Source: Haematobacter massiliensis
Lineage (GTDB): Bacteria > Pseudomonadota > Alphaproteobacteria > Rhodobacterales > Rhodobacteraceae
Length of the DNA stretch: 64,000 nt
Direction of reading: 5' to 3'
NCBI RefSeq assembly: GCF_000740795.1
Contig: NZ_JGYG01000009.1
Location: forward strand, 113,514-177,513
Shown: positions 8,906-17,328 of the stretch, in pieces
Position numbering within the stretch: the stretch's first letter is position 1
How the letters are laid out: every line of letters begins with the position of its first letter
Program-made: the position numbers and the translations under genes
The notes under the pieces: generated by a model
What the model was told of the DNA's origin: nothing
What the model saw: the letters and a program-made list of their open reading frames with translations, nothing else
The model's database searches: none

Positions 8906-10225
8906 TCAGTTGGACGCCGAAGCCTCGCCCGTCCGGCTTTTCCGAAGGGGCGCCACTGTGGCAGCGGTCACCGGGTCTGCATCATTCGTCCAAGCTTGAC
9001 GCAGGAAGGTCGCGAGTTCCGCCACTTCCTCATCCGACAGACGGTGGCCGAAATCGGGCATCCGCAGGCGATACGGCCTGATTTCGGTGGAGGGCGCCGT
9101 GGAGCCGTGCAGGATCACCTCGATCAGCCCGGTAGGAGAGGGCGCGTTGACGAGGAAATTGCCGTCGAGTTCTGGAAAGACTTCATCCGCTCCCTTGCCG
9201 CTGACGAAATGGCAAGCGCCGCAGTTGTCGAGATAGAGCCGCGCGCCAAGCGGCATGTCTTGTGTGGGATGGGTCAGCAGGGCGACGGTCGGAGCGGGAT
9301 CCCGCACCGGTCTGGGATCGGCCGGGTCTGCGATGGATTTCAGATAGGCGACCATCGCGTCGAGATCGCTTTCCGTCCAGTGTTGGGTAGATTCCTCCAC
9401 CACCAGCGACATTTCCCCCGTCACGGCGGCATGAGCGCTCCGGCCGCTGGCAAAAAGCATCTTCAACTGTTCCGCACTCCAGAGTGCTCCAGGGCTTTTT
9501 GGCCCCCGCAGGTCGGGTGCTGTCCAGCCGTCGATCTCTCCGCCTCGCAGGAAGGCCTGGCTCGAAGCATCTGTGCCGTCCTGCGCCATGACCAGGTTTC
9601 GGGGTGTGTGACAGGCGCCGCAATGGCCCGGCCCCTCCACAAGATAAGCCCCGCGGGCGATTTGCGGATCCTCCGTATTGGGGCGGAAACCGGGTTGTTC
9701 CAGCGCCACCCAGTTCCATGCCCGGATGCCCCACCGCTGGTTGAAGGGGAAGGGCAGGCTCGTCTCTGTCCCCTGATGCCGCACGGGGGCCACTTCCTCG
9801 GTGAAGTAATGATAGAGGGCGCGGACATCCTCTTCCGTCAGCTTGCGATAATTCTCATAGGGCATGGCCGGATAGAGATGCGCGCCATCAGCGCGGATGC
9901 CATCGTAGAGCGCTGCGCGAAACTGATCGAGCGTATAGCGCCCGATACCGGTCTCAGGGTCGGGCGTGATGTTCGTCGAGTAGATCGTGCCGAGCGGGCT
10001 TTCTATCGGCCGCCCTCCCGCGAACCGCTCACCTCCTTCGGCGGTGTGGCAAGCAGCACAATCGCCGAGATACATCGCATATTCGCCGGCGCCGGACGGC
10101 ACCTCGTAGTCTGCGGGCAGAACGGCAAGCGGCGGAGTAGGGCGATGCGGCACCAGGATCATCGCCAGCGCGACCACGACGCCAACCAGTGCAAGGCCGA
10201 GGAGCAAGCGCAGAAACGTCAGCAT
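8906..10225 (-). CDS. Triheme cytochrome c subunit of membrane-bound GMC dehydrogenase
   Basis: A 439-residue cytochrome with one N-terminal hydrophobic segment (about residues 4-24, signal or anchor) and three class I heme c motifs: CAACH at 56-60, CGACH at 202-206 and CGACH at 335-339. This is the layout of the electron-transfer subunit of gluconate, sorbitol or alcohol dehydrogenases of the FAD-GMC type, which pass electrons to ubiquinone in the cytoplasmic membrane. It is the last gene of a three-gene set (small Tat subunit, GMC flavoprotein, cytochrome), twelve bases after the flavoprotein stop. The substrate cannot be read from sequence. Confidence 0.92.
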   Translation of the reverse strand: MLTFLRLLLGLALVGVVVALAMILVPHRPTPPLAVLPADYEVPSGAGEYAMYLGDCAACHTAEGGERFAGGRPIESPLGTIYSTNITPDPETGIGRYTLDQFRAALYDGIRADGAHLYPAMPYENYRKLTEEDVRALYHYFTEEVAPVRHQGTETSLPFPFNQRWGIRAWNWVALEQPGFRPNTEDPQIARGAYLVEGPGHCGACHTPRNLVMAQDGTDASSQAFLRGGEIDGWTAPDLRGPKSPGALWSAEQLKMLFASGRSAHAAVTGEMSLVVEESTQHWTESDLDAMVAYLKSIADPADPRPVRDPAPTVALLTHPTQDMPLGARLYLDNCGACHFVSGKGADEVFPELDGNFLVNAPSPTGLIEVILHGSTAPSTEIRPYRLRMPDFGHRLSDEEVAELATFLRQAWTNDADPVTAATVAPLRKSRTGEASASN

Positions 10226-10237
10226 GGCGCGACCTCC

Positions 10238-12007
10238 TCAGACCAGGGGGCGGGGATTGGAAAGATACTCGGTGCGGATCGCATGAGCCGCCCAGTAGGC
10301 CAGGGCGCCCACAAGGCCGGTGGGGTTGTACTGGATGTTCTGGGGAAAGGCCGATGCCCCCATGACGAAGACATTGTGCTTGTCCCACGTCTGAAGATAG
10401 CGGTTCACCGCAGAAACTGATGGATCCGCTCCCATGATTGCCCCGCCCACGTTATGCGTGGTCTGGTAGGGCCGCACATCGTAACGGCTGGCATGTGTCA
10501 TGTAGGAGGAGGATTGGAAATCGGGAGCCATCGACGCGGCGATCGGCTCTATCTTTGACTTCATGAACTGCGTCATGCGGATATCGTTCGGCTTCCAGTC
10601 GAAGGTCATCCTGAGGAGCGGGCGCCCGAACCGATCCTTGTAGGTCGGATCGAGGTCGAGATAGGTATCCCGGTAGGCCATGTTGGATCCGTGGGATCCG
10701 ATGGACATGGAGTGCCCGTACCATTCCTTCACGCCGCTCTTCCAGCCGCTGCCCCATTTCGGCGCATCGGGCGGCAGGCTCATGGAGCGTATCGGCTGGC
10801 CATTGGTGATCCCTGCGGAAATGTAGCTTCCGCCGATGAAGCCTTCCCGCCCGAAGTCGATCTGATTGATGGCGAAATCGTCGATGCACATGCCGTTCGA
10901 CCCGGCTCCGACGAAGGGGTTGAAGTTGCGCTCCCGGAAAAAGAGCGAGGTGCTCCCCATCACCTGATACGCGTAGTTTCGCCCGGTAACGCCCTCCCCG
11001 CTGGCCGGATCATACGGCCTGCCGATGCCGGACAGCAGCATGAGATGCACGTTGTGAAATTGGTAAGCGCACAGGACGACCAGATCGGCGGGCTGAAACA
11101 CCTCCTCCTGCGTCGCCTCGTCGAAATAGGTCACGCCGGTTGCGGTCTTGCCATCGGGGGCAAGTTCCACGCGCATCACCTCTGCTTCCGTTCGATAGGA
11201 GAAGTTGGGCTTCCGCCGCAGCGCATCCAGAATGCAGGTCTGCGGTGCGGACTTGGAGTAGTTGAGGCAGCCGTAGCGCTCGCAGAAACCGCAGAAGTTG
11301 CAGGGGCCCAGCTGCATGCCGTATTCGTTCACATAGGAGCGGGAGGCATTGCCCGCCGGGCGCGGAAACGGGTGATACCCCATGGCGCGCGCGGCTTCTG
11401 CAAACATGGTCGCGTCCAGCGTCTGCGGCAGGGCGGGCATGGGATAATCACGCGATCGTGGGGCCTCAAACGGGTTGCCGCCCGCGATGATCTGCCCGCG
11501 TATGTTGCCCGCTTTGCCCGAAATGCCCGCCATGTATTCGAACCGGTCGAAGAACGGTTCCAGTTCCGCATGGCTGAGAGGATAGTCATAGAGCTCCATG
11601 CCGGCGGGAATGATCCCCTCGCCCCAGTTCTCACGGACATAGGAGCGCAGGCGCAATTCATTCTCCATAGGCCGCCAGTTCTGGCCGTTCCAGTGGACCC
11701 CGGCCCCTCCGACGCCGTCGCCGGGCAGGAAGGAGCCGAGCTGCCGATAGGGTAGCGCCTGCTCCGTCAGCGTGCGGCGGATAGTCAAGGTGGAGCGCGC
11801 GGGCTTCTGCATGAGTTCGAGCCGCACGCCGTAACGCAACTCGTCGATGATGTTCGGATACTGGAAATCCGGGACGGTGGCGCGGTCCTTGCCGCGCTCG
11901 AGTGCGACAACCTCCAGCCCTTCGGTCGCGAGCTCCATGCCCAGGATAGCGCCCGTCCACCCAAGACCGACGATGACCGCGTCTTTCTTCTTTTCGGTGC
12001 GCGCCAT
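10238..12007 (-). CDS. GMC oxidoreductase, large FAD subunit of gluconate/polyol dehydrogenase type
   Basis: A 589-residue FAD oxidoreductase. The dinucleotide-binding motif VGLGWTGAILGMELA is near residue 13, and the C-terminal GMC domain contains the active-site region QTTHNVGGAIMG. A cysteine-rich stretch, CNFCGFCERYGCLNYSK, could bind an iron-sulfur cluster, as reported for some membrane GMC dehydrogenases. It has no signal peptide, which fits export together with the Tat-signal small subunit encoded four bases upstream. Gluconate 2-dehydrogenase is the nearest named family, but 2-ketogluconate, sorbitol or sugar dehydrogenases look the same at this level. Confidence 0.9.
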   Translation of the reverse strand: MARTEKKKDAVIVGLGWTGAILGMELATEGLEVVALERGKDRATVPDFQYPNIIDELRYGVRLELMQKPARSTLTIRRTLTEQALPYRQLGSFLPGDGVGGAGVHWNGQNWRPMENELRLRSYVRENWGEGIIPAGMELYDYPLSHAELEPFFDRFEYMAGISGKAGNIRGQIIAGGNPFEAPRSRDYPMPALPQTLDATMFAEAARAMGYHPFPRPAGNASRSYVNEYGMQLGPCNFCGFCERYGCLNYSKSAPQTCILDALRRKPNFSYRTEAEVMRVELAPDGKTATGVTYFDEATQEEVFQPADLVVLCAYQFHNVHLMLLSGIGRPYDPASGEGVTGRNYAYQVMGSTSLFFRERNFNPFVGAGSNGMCIDDFAINQIDFGREGFIGGSYISAGITNGQPIRSMSLPPDAPKWGSGWKSGVKEWYGHSMSIGSHGSNMAYRDTYLDLDPTYKDRFGRPLLRMTFDWKPNDIRMTQFMKSKIEPIAASMAPDFQSSSYMTHASRYDVRPYQTTHNVGGAIMGADPSVSAVNRYLQTWDKHNVFVMGASAFPQNIQYNPTGLVGALAYWAAHAIRTEYLSNPRPLV

Positions 12008-12010
12008 CGC

Positions 12011-12718
12011 TCAGGCCCTGTCGCCGGAGATCGACACAGGCCCGAGGGGATAGGGCACATCCCTTTGATCTATCCACTCCAGAAAGCTGCCCCGCGCGCC
12101 CGGAAAGCCGATATGCACCCAGGCCTGCATGCCATGGTTGCCGCCGTACTTCGGGTCCGCGAAGTAGCCTTCCTTGGTATTTTCCAGGAGAAGGTCGCCG
12201 AAATCGCGCATCTCGGGCGGTAGGGGAACTTCTCCCGCCATCAGCGCCGTGATCGCCTCGTCCTGCTGCGCAGCGGCCAGGCTGGAAAAGGCAGAGCCCT
12301 TCTGGCGAATGCACCAGTCGTTGAAGATCGGGATCGCACCCCGATAGATCTGCGCGGGCGACAGCGGGCTTTGATAGCCGAGATGGGGATCGGCATCCGG
12401 CACATGGGGCCCCTGCATGTAGAGGGCCGAAGCCTTCCCGAAGTCACCCGAAAGCTGCAGGTCGATGAACACCGGCACCCGCGCTTCTATCGCCCCTGGC
12501 CCCTCGCCCTCAGAGGGGATGAGCCGCGCGACCGCGGCCAGGATAAAGACCCATTCCGCATCGCTGAAGAAAGCGCGCTGATACCGGTCAAGCGGGGGGA
12601 CATCCTCCGTCCGCGCCAGCGCCGGCCGGGCAAAAGCCGCAACCGTGACGCCGACCGCCCCTCCCTGCAGAAAGCCGCGTCGTGTGGCGGAGAGGTTGCG
12701 CGTCGAGCGTGGGGGCAT
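12011..12718 (-). CDS. Gluconate 2-dehydrogenase subunit 3 family protein, Tat-exported
   Basis: Small subunit of the membrane GMC dehydrogenase, 235 residues. It begins with a twin-arginine signal (ATRRGFLQGG, then a hydrophobic stretch and ALA cleavage box at about residue 36). The remainder matches the Gluconate_2-dh3 family (FFSDAEWVFILAAVARLIPS; KYGGNHGMQAW). The protein probably carries the flavoprotein through the Tat system to the periplasm. It is the first gene of the minus-strand trio and is divergent from the luciferase-like gene at 12896. Confidence 0.9.
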   Translation of the reverse strand: MPPRSTRNLSATRRGFLQGGAVGVTVAAFARPALARTEDVPPLDRYQRAFFSDAEWVFILAAVARLIPSEGEGPGAIEARVPVFIDLQLSGDFGKASALYMQGPHVPDADPHLGYQSPLSPAQIYRGAIPIFNDWCIRQKGSAFSSLAAAQQDEAITALMAGEVPLPPEMRDFGDLLLENTKEGYFADPKYGGNHGMQAWVHIGFPGARGSFLEWIDQRDVPYPLGPVSISGDRA

Positions 12719-12895
12719 GGGCTGTCCTTTTTGGCTGGGCGAGGAGCCTCTGGCGATATGCGGAGAGGGCTGCCGCTCGGAGGCAGACCCACGCCCTTAA
12801 CGCCGGAACGCGGGGCGGGTTCCGCGCGCAGGCCGCCCGATCTGGAACATTCCGGTCCGCGTACCTATCTGGCAGGAAACCATTGAGGAATTCCC
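12719..12895. other. Divergent intergenic region between the GMC dehydrogenase trio and the LLM gene
   Basis: These 177 bases hold the promoters of two divergent units. An inverted repeat, CGGAAC at 12804-12809 and GTTCCG at 12819-12824 with a nine-base spacer, is a possible operator. GAGGAA at about 12883 is the ribosome-binding site of the right-hand gene. No gene is seen. Confidence 0.4.
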
Positions 12896-13927
12896 ATGGC
12901 ACAGGCTCTGGAACTCGGCCTCGACACGTTCGGGGACGTCATGAATACCGCCGCCGGCGGGCCGGAAACCCATGCGCAGACCATCCGCAACGTGGTGGAA
13001 GAAGGTGTTCTGGCAGATAGTCTCGGTCTCGACTTCTTCGGGGTGGGGGAGCATCACCGCGCGGATTTCGCAGTCTCTGCGCCGGAGGTGGTTCTGGCGG
13101 CCATTGCCGCACGAACGGAACGGATCCGTCTTGGCTCTGCGGTCACGGTGTTGTCCTCGGACGAGCCGGTGCGGGTGTTTCAGCGGTTCTCCACGCTCGA
13201 CGCCATCTCCGGCGGGCGGGCGGAGGTGATCGTGGGACGCGGCTCCTTCACCGAAAGCTTTCCGCTCTTCGGCTATCCGATGGACCAGTACGAACGGCTT
13301 TTCGAGGAGAAGCTCGCGCTCTTTGCCGAACTGGCCAAGGGCGGGCCGGTCACATGGCAGGGCAGCGTCCGGGCGCCGCTGAAGAATACCGAGGTGTTTC
13401 CGACCTTGGAGCAGGGGCCGCTGCGCACCTGGGTCGGGGTCGGCGGCAGCCCGGAATCGGTCGTGCGTGCGGCGAGCCATGATCTGCCGATGATGCTCGC
13501 GGTCATCGGAGGGGATCCGACACGCTTCCGCCCCTATGTGGACCTTTACCACAAGGTGTTTGCCCAGACCGGCGCGCCGGTGCAGCCGGTGGGGATGCAT
13601 TCGCCGGGTTATGTCGCGGTGGATGACGACACCGCCAAGGCGGAATTCTTCGGCCCCTATGCAGAGATGCACGACCGTATCGGCGCCGGCCGGGGCTGGC
13701 CGCCGCTTCGGCGCGAGGATTTCGAGCGGGAAGTGGAGCATGGCGCCCTCTGCGTCGGCGGTCCGGAGACCGTAGCGCGCAAGATCGCCCGCTCGGTAAA
13801 GGCTCTGGGTCTCGTGCGGTTTGACCTGAAATACTCTGCCGGGCCGCTGCCGCATGACAATCTGATGCGGTGCATCGAGCTCTATGGAACCCGTGTCGCG
13901 CCGATGGTGCGGGACATGCTGGCCTAG
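12896..13927 (+). CDS. LLM-class (luciferase-like) flavin-dependent oxidoreductase
   Basis: A 343-residue TIM-barrel flavoprotein of the bacterial luciferase-like superfamily. The typical motifs are GEHHRADFAVSAPEVVLAA near residue 50, RIRLGSAVTVLSSDEPVRV, and AISGGRAEVIVGRGSF in the first third. Members oxidise diverse substrates with FMNH2 or F420. The start is supported by GAGGAA seven bases upstream. It precedes a hydrolase-fold gene and an ABC importer on the same strand, but a strong hairpin (14003-14033) separates them. Substrate unknown. Confidence 0.88.
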   Translation: MAQALELGLDTFGDVMNTAAGGPETHAQTIRNVVEEGVLADSLGLDFFGVGEHHRADFAVSAPEVVLAAIAARTERIRLGSAVTVLSSDEPVRVFQRFSTLDAISGGRAEVIVGRGSFTESFPLFGYPMDQYERLFEEKLALFAELAKGGPVTWQGSVRAPLKNTEVFPTLEQGPLRTWVGVGGSPESVVRAASHDLPMMLAVIGGDPTRFRPYVDLYHKVFAQTGAPVQPVGMHSPGYVAVDDDTAKAEFFGPYAEMHDRIGAGRGWPPLRREDFEREVEHGALCVGGPETVARKIARSVKALGLVRFDLKYSAGPLPHDNLMRCIELYGTRVAPMVRDMLA

Positions 13928-14002
13928 GTGCCAGCGGCCAAACCCCGGATCGGGCGATGTTTTTCGGGAACCATCCCGGGCCTCGCCCGTTCATGACCCG
14001 AC

Positions 14003-14033
14003 AGTGATCTCCCCGCAGGGCGGGGAGATCACT
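14003..14033 (+). terminator. Perfect 14-bp hairpin between LLM gene and hydrolase/ABC genes
   Basis: AGTGATCTCCCCGC (14003-14016) and its exact complement (14020-14033) enclose a three-base loop. Only three Ts (14037-14039) follow, with the GGAGG ribosome-binding site of the next gene at 14043. It could be a terminator for the LLM gene or an mRNA structure controlling the downstream operon. Confidence 0.6.
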
Positions 14034-14052
14034 GCCTTTGTCCGGAGGTTTC

Positions 14053-14577
14053 ATGGTTAAGATGCTTATCGTTCCCGGTCTGGGAGGCGCCCCTGCGCCG
14101 CATTGGCAACATTGGTTGGCGAGCACTGTTCCCGGTGCGCTGCTGGTGGAGCAGATGGATTGGCATCGTCCCTGTCCCCGGCAATGGGAGGTGGAACTGG
14201 CCGGTATCCTGCTTCAGCATCCCGGAGCGACGCTGGTGGGCCATGGTCTGGGCGCCTCGTTGATCGCGCGCGTGATCGCCTCCTGGCCGCAGATCAAGGC
14301 AGGGGGCGCGTTGCTGGTCGCCCCCCGGGGGCTGGAGATTTTCGCGCCGCCGAAATTGCCGCTGAACGTTCCCGCCGTGCTCGTCGCCAGCCGCAATGAT
14401 CCCGCTCTGCCGTGGTTGACGGCCCGGCGGCTGGCGGAGATCTGGCAGGCCGATATGCTCGATCTCGGCCATGCAGGCGGGATCGACAGCGAGAGCGGAT
14501 ACGGCCCCTGGCCGCTCGCCCGCCACCTTGCCCAGCAGTTGGTGACGGACGGGGGCGGTCTGCGCACGCTTCCCTGA
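14053..14577 (+). CDS. RBBP9/YdeN-type alpha/beta-hydrolase fold protein with nucleophile Ser replaced by Gly
   Basis: A 174-residue alpha/beta-hydrolase of the RBBP9/YdeN group (PGLGGAPAPHWQHWL at the N-terminus, GYGPWP near the C-terminus). In the family the nucleophile elbow is GHSLG; here residues 63-67 read GHGLG, so the catalytic serine is Gly65, encoded by GGT, one base from AGT. The other presumed triad residues, D116 (ASRNDP) and H140 (LGHAGG), remain. The ATG at 14053 follows GGAGG. It may be a catalytically dead family member. It lies upstream of the ABC importer genes, possibly in the same operon. Confidence 0.82.
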   Translation: MVKMLIVPGLGGAPAPHWQHWLASTVPGALLVEQMDWHRPCPRQWEVELAGILLQHPGATLVGHGLGASLIARVIASWPQIKAGGALLVAPRGLEIFAPPKLPLNVPAVLVASRNDPALPWLTARRLAEIWQADMLDLGHAGGIDSESGYGPWPLARHLAQQLVTDGGGLRTLP

Positions 14578-14666
14578 GCGGCGATGCATGAGGGCTGCAT
14601 GGGGGCTGGCAATTCGCCCGCCCCTCTGCTCTCTTGTCCGACAGGCGGGGAGCAAGGATTGACGAC

Positions 14667-15416
14667 GTGAAGGTTATCGGCCTCAGGCTGCTGTTTCTCG
14701 CGCTGATCCTTCTCGCATGGCAGATCACGGCGCAGAGGCTGCCGCCTGGCTTGTTCGCGACCCCCCTTGCCACGCTGTCTGCCGCTTCCCGGCTGCTCGC
14801 CGATGGCGAGCTCACGACCGCGCTTCTGGCGAGCCTGCGGGTCTACCTGCTGGGCACGATCAGCGCGGGGATCGTAGGTATCGCCGTGGGAGTGCTGATG
14901 GGCGTGGTGCGGCCTCTCGGGCATATGCTTGACGTCTTTGTCTATGCGCTGGCCGCGACGCCGCGCGTGGCATTCGTTCCCCTCATCATCGTGTTGCTCG
15001 GGCTGGGGGTGGAGGCGAAGGCCTTCATCGTGTTCATGGGGGCGGTGATGCCGGTGGTCCTCAACACCTATGCCGGCGTCTCCGATGCGGATCCTGATCT
15101 CGTGGAAATGGCCCGCGCAACCGGCGCTTCGCCGGGGCGGATCTTTCTGCATGTCATACTTCCGGGGGCCTTGCCGATCCTGATGGTCGGGCTCAGGCTG
15201 GGCGCGACGATCGGTTTGATAAACACCGTCGTGGCGGAACTTTACACGGCGGTGACGGGGCTTGGCGGGCTGCTGGCGATCTATGGCAATTCCTTCCGGA
15301 TGGCCGAGTACTTCGTCGTTGTGCTCACACTCTCTCTGGTGGGCGTTGCAGTCACGGAGACGCTCCGTCATCTGGAGAACCGGCTGACGCGGTGGAGAGA
15401 TGCATCGTCGCGCTGA
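14667..15416 (+). CDS. ABC transporter permease (SsuC/TauC/NrtB-like)
   Basis: A binding-protein-dependent inner-membrane permease with about six hydrophobic segments. The family cytoplasmic loop that contacts the ATPase reads EMARATGASPGRIFLHVILP (about residues 144-163). I chose GTG at 14667, which has GGGGAGCAAGG upstream; an alternative TTG at 14634 lacks a ribosome-binding site. The relatives import sulfonates, taurine, nitrate or thiamine precursors. Order is permease, binding protein, ATPase. The binding-protein start lies 28 bases after the stop. Confidence 0.88.
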   Translation: MKVIGLRLLFLALILLAWQITAQRLPPGLFATPLATLSAASRLLADGELTTALLASLRVYLLGTISAGIVGIAVGVLMGVVRPLGHMLDVFVYALAATPRVAFVPLIIVLLGLGVEAKAFIVFMGAVMPVVLNTYAGVSDADPDLVEMARATGASPGRIFLHVILPGALPILMVGLRLGATIGLINTVVAELYTAVTGLGGLLAIYGNSFRMAEYFVVVLTLSLVGVAVTETLRHLENRLTRWRDASSR

Positions 15417-15444
15417 GGCAAGGGAAGATGGGGAGAGGAAAAAG

Positions 15445-16455
15445 ATGACTGTCAGAGCTTTGTTCACGGCGGGCGCCGTCGCTATCCTGCTTGCAATGCC
15501 CGCAAGCGCCGCACCCTTCCGGGTGATCGTGACCGACATGGAAACACCGCTGGTTCCCAATTCCGTCATGGAGCTGGCGGAGAGGGAGGGATACTTCGAC
15601 CGCGCCGGCGTGGAGGTGGAGTTCGTGCGTGTGCAGCAGACCCCGCTCGCCATCGCCGCGCTGCGCTCAGGGGAGGGGGAGATGGCGAATGTCGGGGTGG
15701 AGGCGCTGCTCCAGCTCCGCCTTCAGGGAGTGAGCGACATCCGCGCCGTGACCTCGCCCAACAAGGCGCTCCCCTACATGATCGTCGCTTCCGGTCTGAA
15801 CACCGTGCCGGAGCTTGCTGGCAAGGCCTTCGGGATCGGACGTATCGGCAGCGTGGATCACCTTCTCTCAGTCCGGGTTCTGGCGGCGAACGGAGTGAAT
15901 CCCGCCACCGTGGAACTTGTGCCGCTCGGCCAGCCGAATGTGCGGGCGCAGGCACTCGTGGCAGGGCGGATCGCGGCGACAACCATGTCGATCGGTACCT
16001 TCCTATCCATACCGGAGGCGGATCGCCTTTCCGTGCTGGTCGGGGTTGAGGATTTCTACGCCGCCGCGCCCGTCGTCTCCAAGGTCAATGCCGTCACGAC
16101 AGCAGTGCTGGAGCAGCGTGGAGAGGAGGTCGAGGCCGTCATTGAAGCGCTGACCCTCGCCGCGCGGGATTTTGCCGCGGATCCCTCGGCATGGGTCGCG
16201 GCGATGGAGAAGGCCCGCCCCGACGTGTCCCATGAAACACTCGTCAAGCTTGGTCAGGCTTTCGCGCAGAGCTGGAGCGTGAACGGCGGGCTGGAGAAGG
16301 CGGAACTGGACAGCACGGTCGACTGGCTCTGGGAGACCGAGGATTTCGCCGGAAAGCCCCGGCCAGCGATGGAAAGCTGGGTGGATTTCGGCCCTGAAGA
16401 TGCCGTGCTGAGCAGGATCGGGGTGGCAGAAGGTCAGGACAGACCCAGCAGATAA
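15445..16455 (+). CDS. ABC transporter substrate-binding protein (NMT1/SsuA-like)
   Basis: A periplasmic binding protein of 336 residues with a clear signal peptide (positively charged start, hydrophobic core, cleavage after ASA at about residue 22). The fold is that of the NMT1/THI5/SsuA group: a first lobe with MELAEREGYFDRAGVEVEFV and the GKAFGIGRIGSVDHLL hinge region. I chose the ATG at 15445 because the signal peptide begins there. The ligand is unknown; candidates known for the family are sulfonates, nitrate, pyrimidine precursors and aromatic acids. Confidence 0.87.
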   Translation: MTVRALFTAGAVAILLAMPASAAPFRVIVTDMETPLVPNSVMELAEREGYFDRAGVEVEFVRVQQTPLAIAALRSGEGEMANVGVEALLQLRLQGVSDIRAVTSPNKALPYMIVASGLNTVPELAGKAFGIGRIGSVDHLLSVRVLAANGVNPATVELVPLGQPNVRAQALVAGRIAATTMSIGTFLSIPEADRLSVLVGVEDFYAAAPVVSKVNAVTTAVLEQRGEEVEAVIEALTLAARDFAADPSAWVAAMEKARPDVSHETLVKLGQAFAQSWSVNGGLEKAELDSTVDWLWETEDFAGKPRPAMESWVDFGPEDAVLSRIGVAEGQDRPSR

Positions 16456-16465
16456 TGGCCTGCCT

Positions 16466-17269
16466 GTGACAGATACCGATCCCTATCTTGCTCTTGAGCA
16501 CGTTTCCCACGCTTTCGCGGGTGGGGCAGCCGCGCTGTCTGACATCAGCCTCGATGCGCGGCGGGGCGAGAAGGTCGTGCTGCTTGGCCCCTCTGGCTGC
16601 GGCAAGACCACCCTGCTTCGCATTGCTGCCGGATTGGTGCAGCCTACGGGCGGGACAGTGATGGTCCGCGGGAAACCTCCGCGACCAGGCGGCGAAAGCG
16701 CGATCGTCTTTCAGTCCTTCCGCCTCCTGCCATGGAAGACCGTCGCGGGAAACGTGGCCTTCGCCCTCCCGGACCTGCCCGCAGCAGAGCGGGCCGAGCG
16801 CGTTCGGCGCTATGTCGATCTTGTGGGGCTGACCAGATTCGCCGACGCCTATCCGGCGCAGCTCTCGGGCGGCATGCGCCAGCGCACGGCGCTGGCACGG
16901 GCTTTGGCGCGGGAGCCGGGGCTTTTGCTCATGGACGAACCTTTCGCCAGCCTCGACGCGCAGTCGCGCGAACTCATGCAGGCAGAGACGATGCGCCTGA
17001 CCGAAAGCGCAGCTCATGGCCCCGCCATTCTCTTCGTCACGCATAGCGTGGATGAGGCGCTCATGGTGGGCGACAGGGTCGTTCTGCTGTCGCCGCGACC
17101 GGGGCGGGTGGCAGAGGTGATCGAGGTTCCGTTTCCCCGCCCGCGCTGGCGGCGCGATCCACGCGGAGAGCCGGAATTCGCACGGCTTCGCCGTCATCTC
17201 TGGGACAGGCTGCGCAGCATGGTGCTGACGGATCCGGCGTCGGATTTCTATGGCCGCCTTGCGGAGTGA
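16466..17269 (+). CDS. ABC transporter ATP-binding protein (SsuB/TauB/NrtD-like)
   Basis: A 267-residue ATPase with all motifs: Walker A GPSGCGKTT near residue 45, Q-loop FQSFRLLPWK, signature LSGGMRQRTALARAL, Walker B LLLMDEPFASLD and H-loop FVTHSVDEAL. It starts with GTG at 16466, ten bases after the binding-protein stop, and completes the importer operon. The LPWKTV and PFPRPR segments are typical of the sulfonate/nitrate/taurine class, which does not fix the substrate. Confidence 0.9.
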   Translation: MTDTDPYLALEHVSHAFAGGAAALSDISLDARRGEKVVLLGPSGCGKTTLLRIAAGLVQPTGGTVMVRGKPPRPGGESAIVFQSFRLLPWKTVAGNVAFALPDLPAAERAERVRRYVDLVGLTRFADAYPAQLSGGMRQRTALARALAREPGLLLMDEPFASLDAQSRELMQAETMRLTESAAHGPAILFVTHSVDEALMVGDRVVLLSPRPGRVAEVIEVPFPRPRWRRDPRGEPEFARLRRHLWDRLRSMVLTDPASDFYGRLAE

Positions 17270-17328
17270 AGGGCCCAGGTCGCATCGCGCGACCGCCCCA
17301 TGCCGCCAAGGTTTGATTGGGAGGGCCT

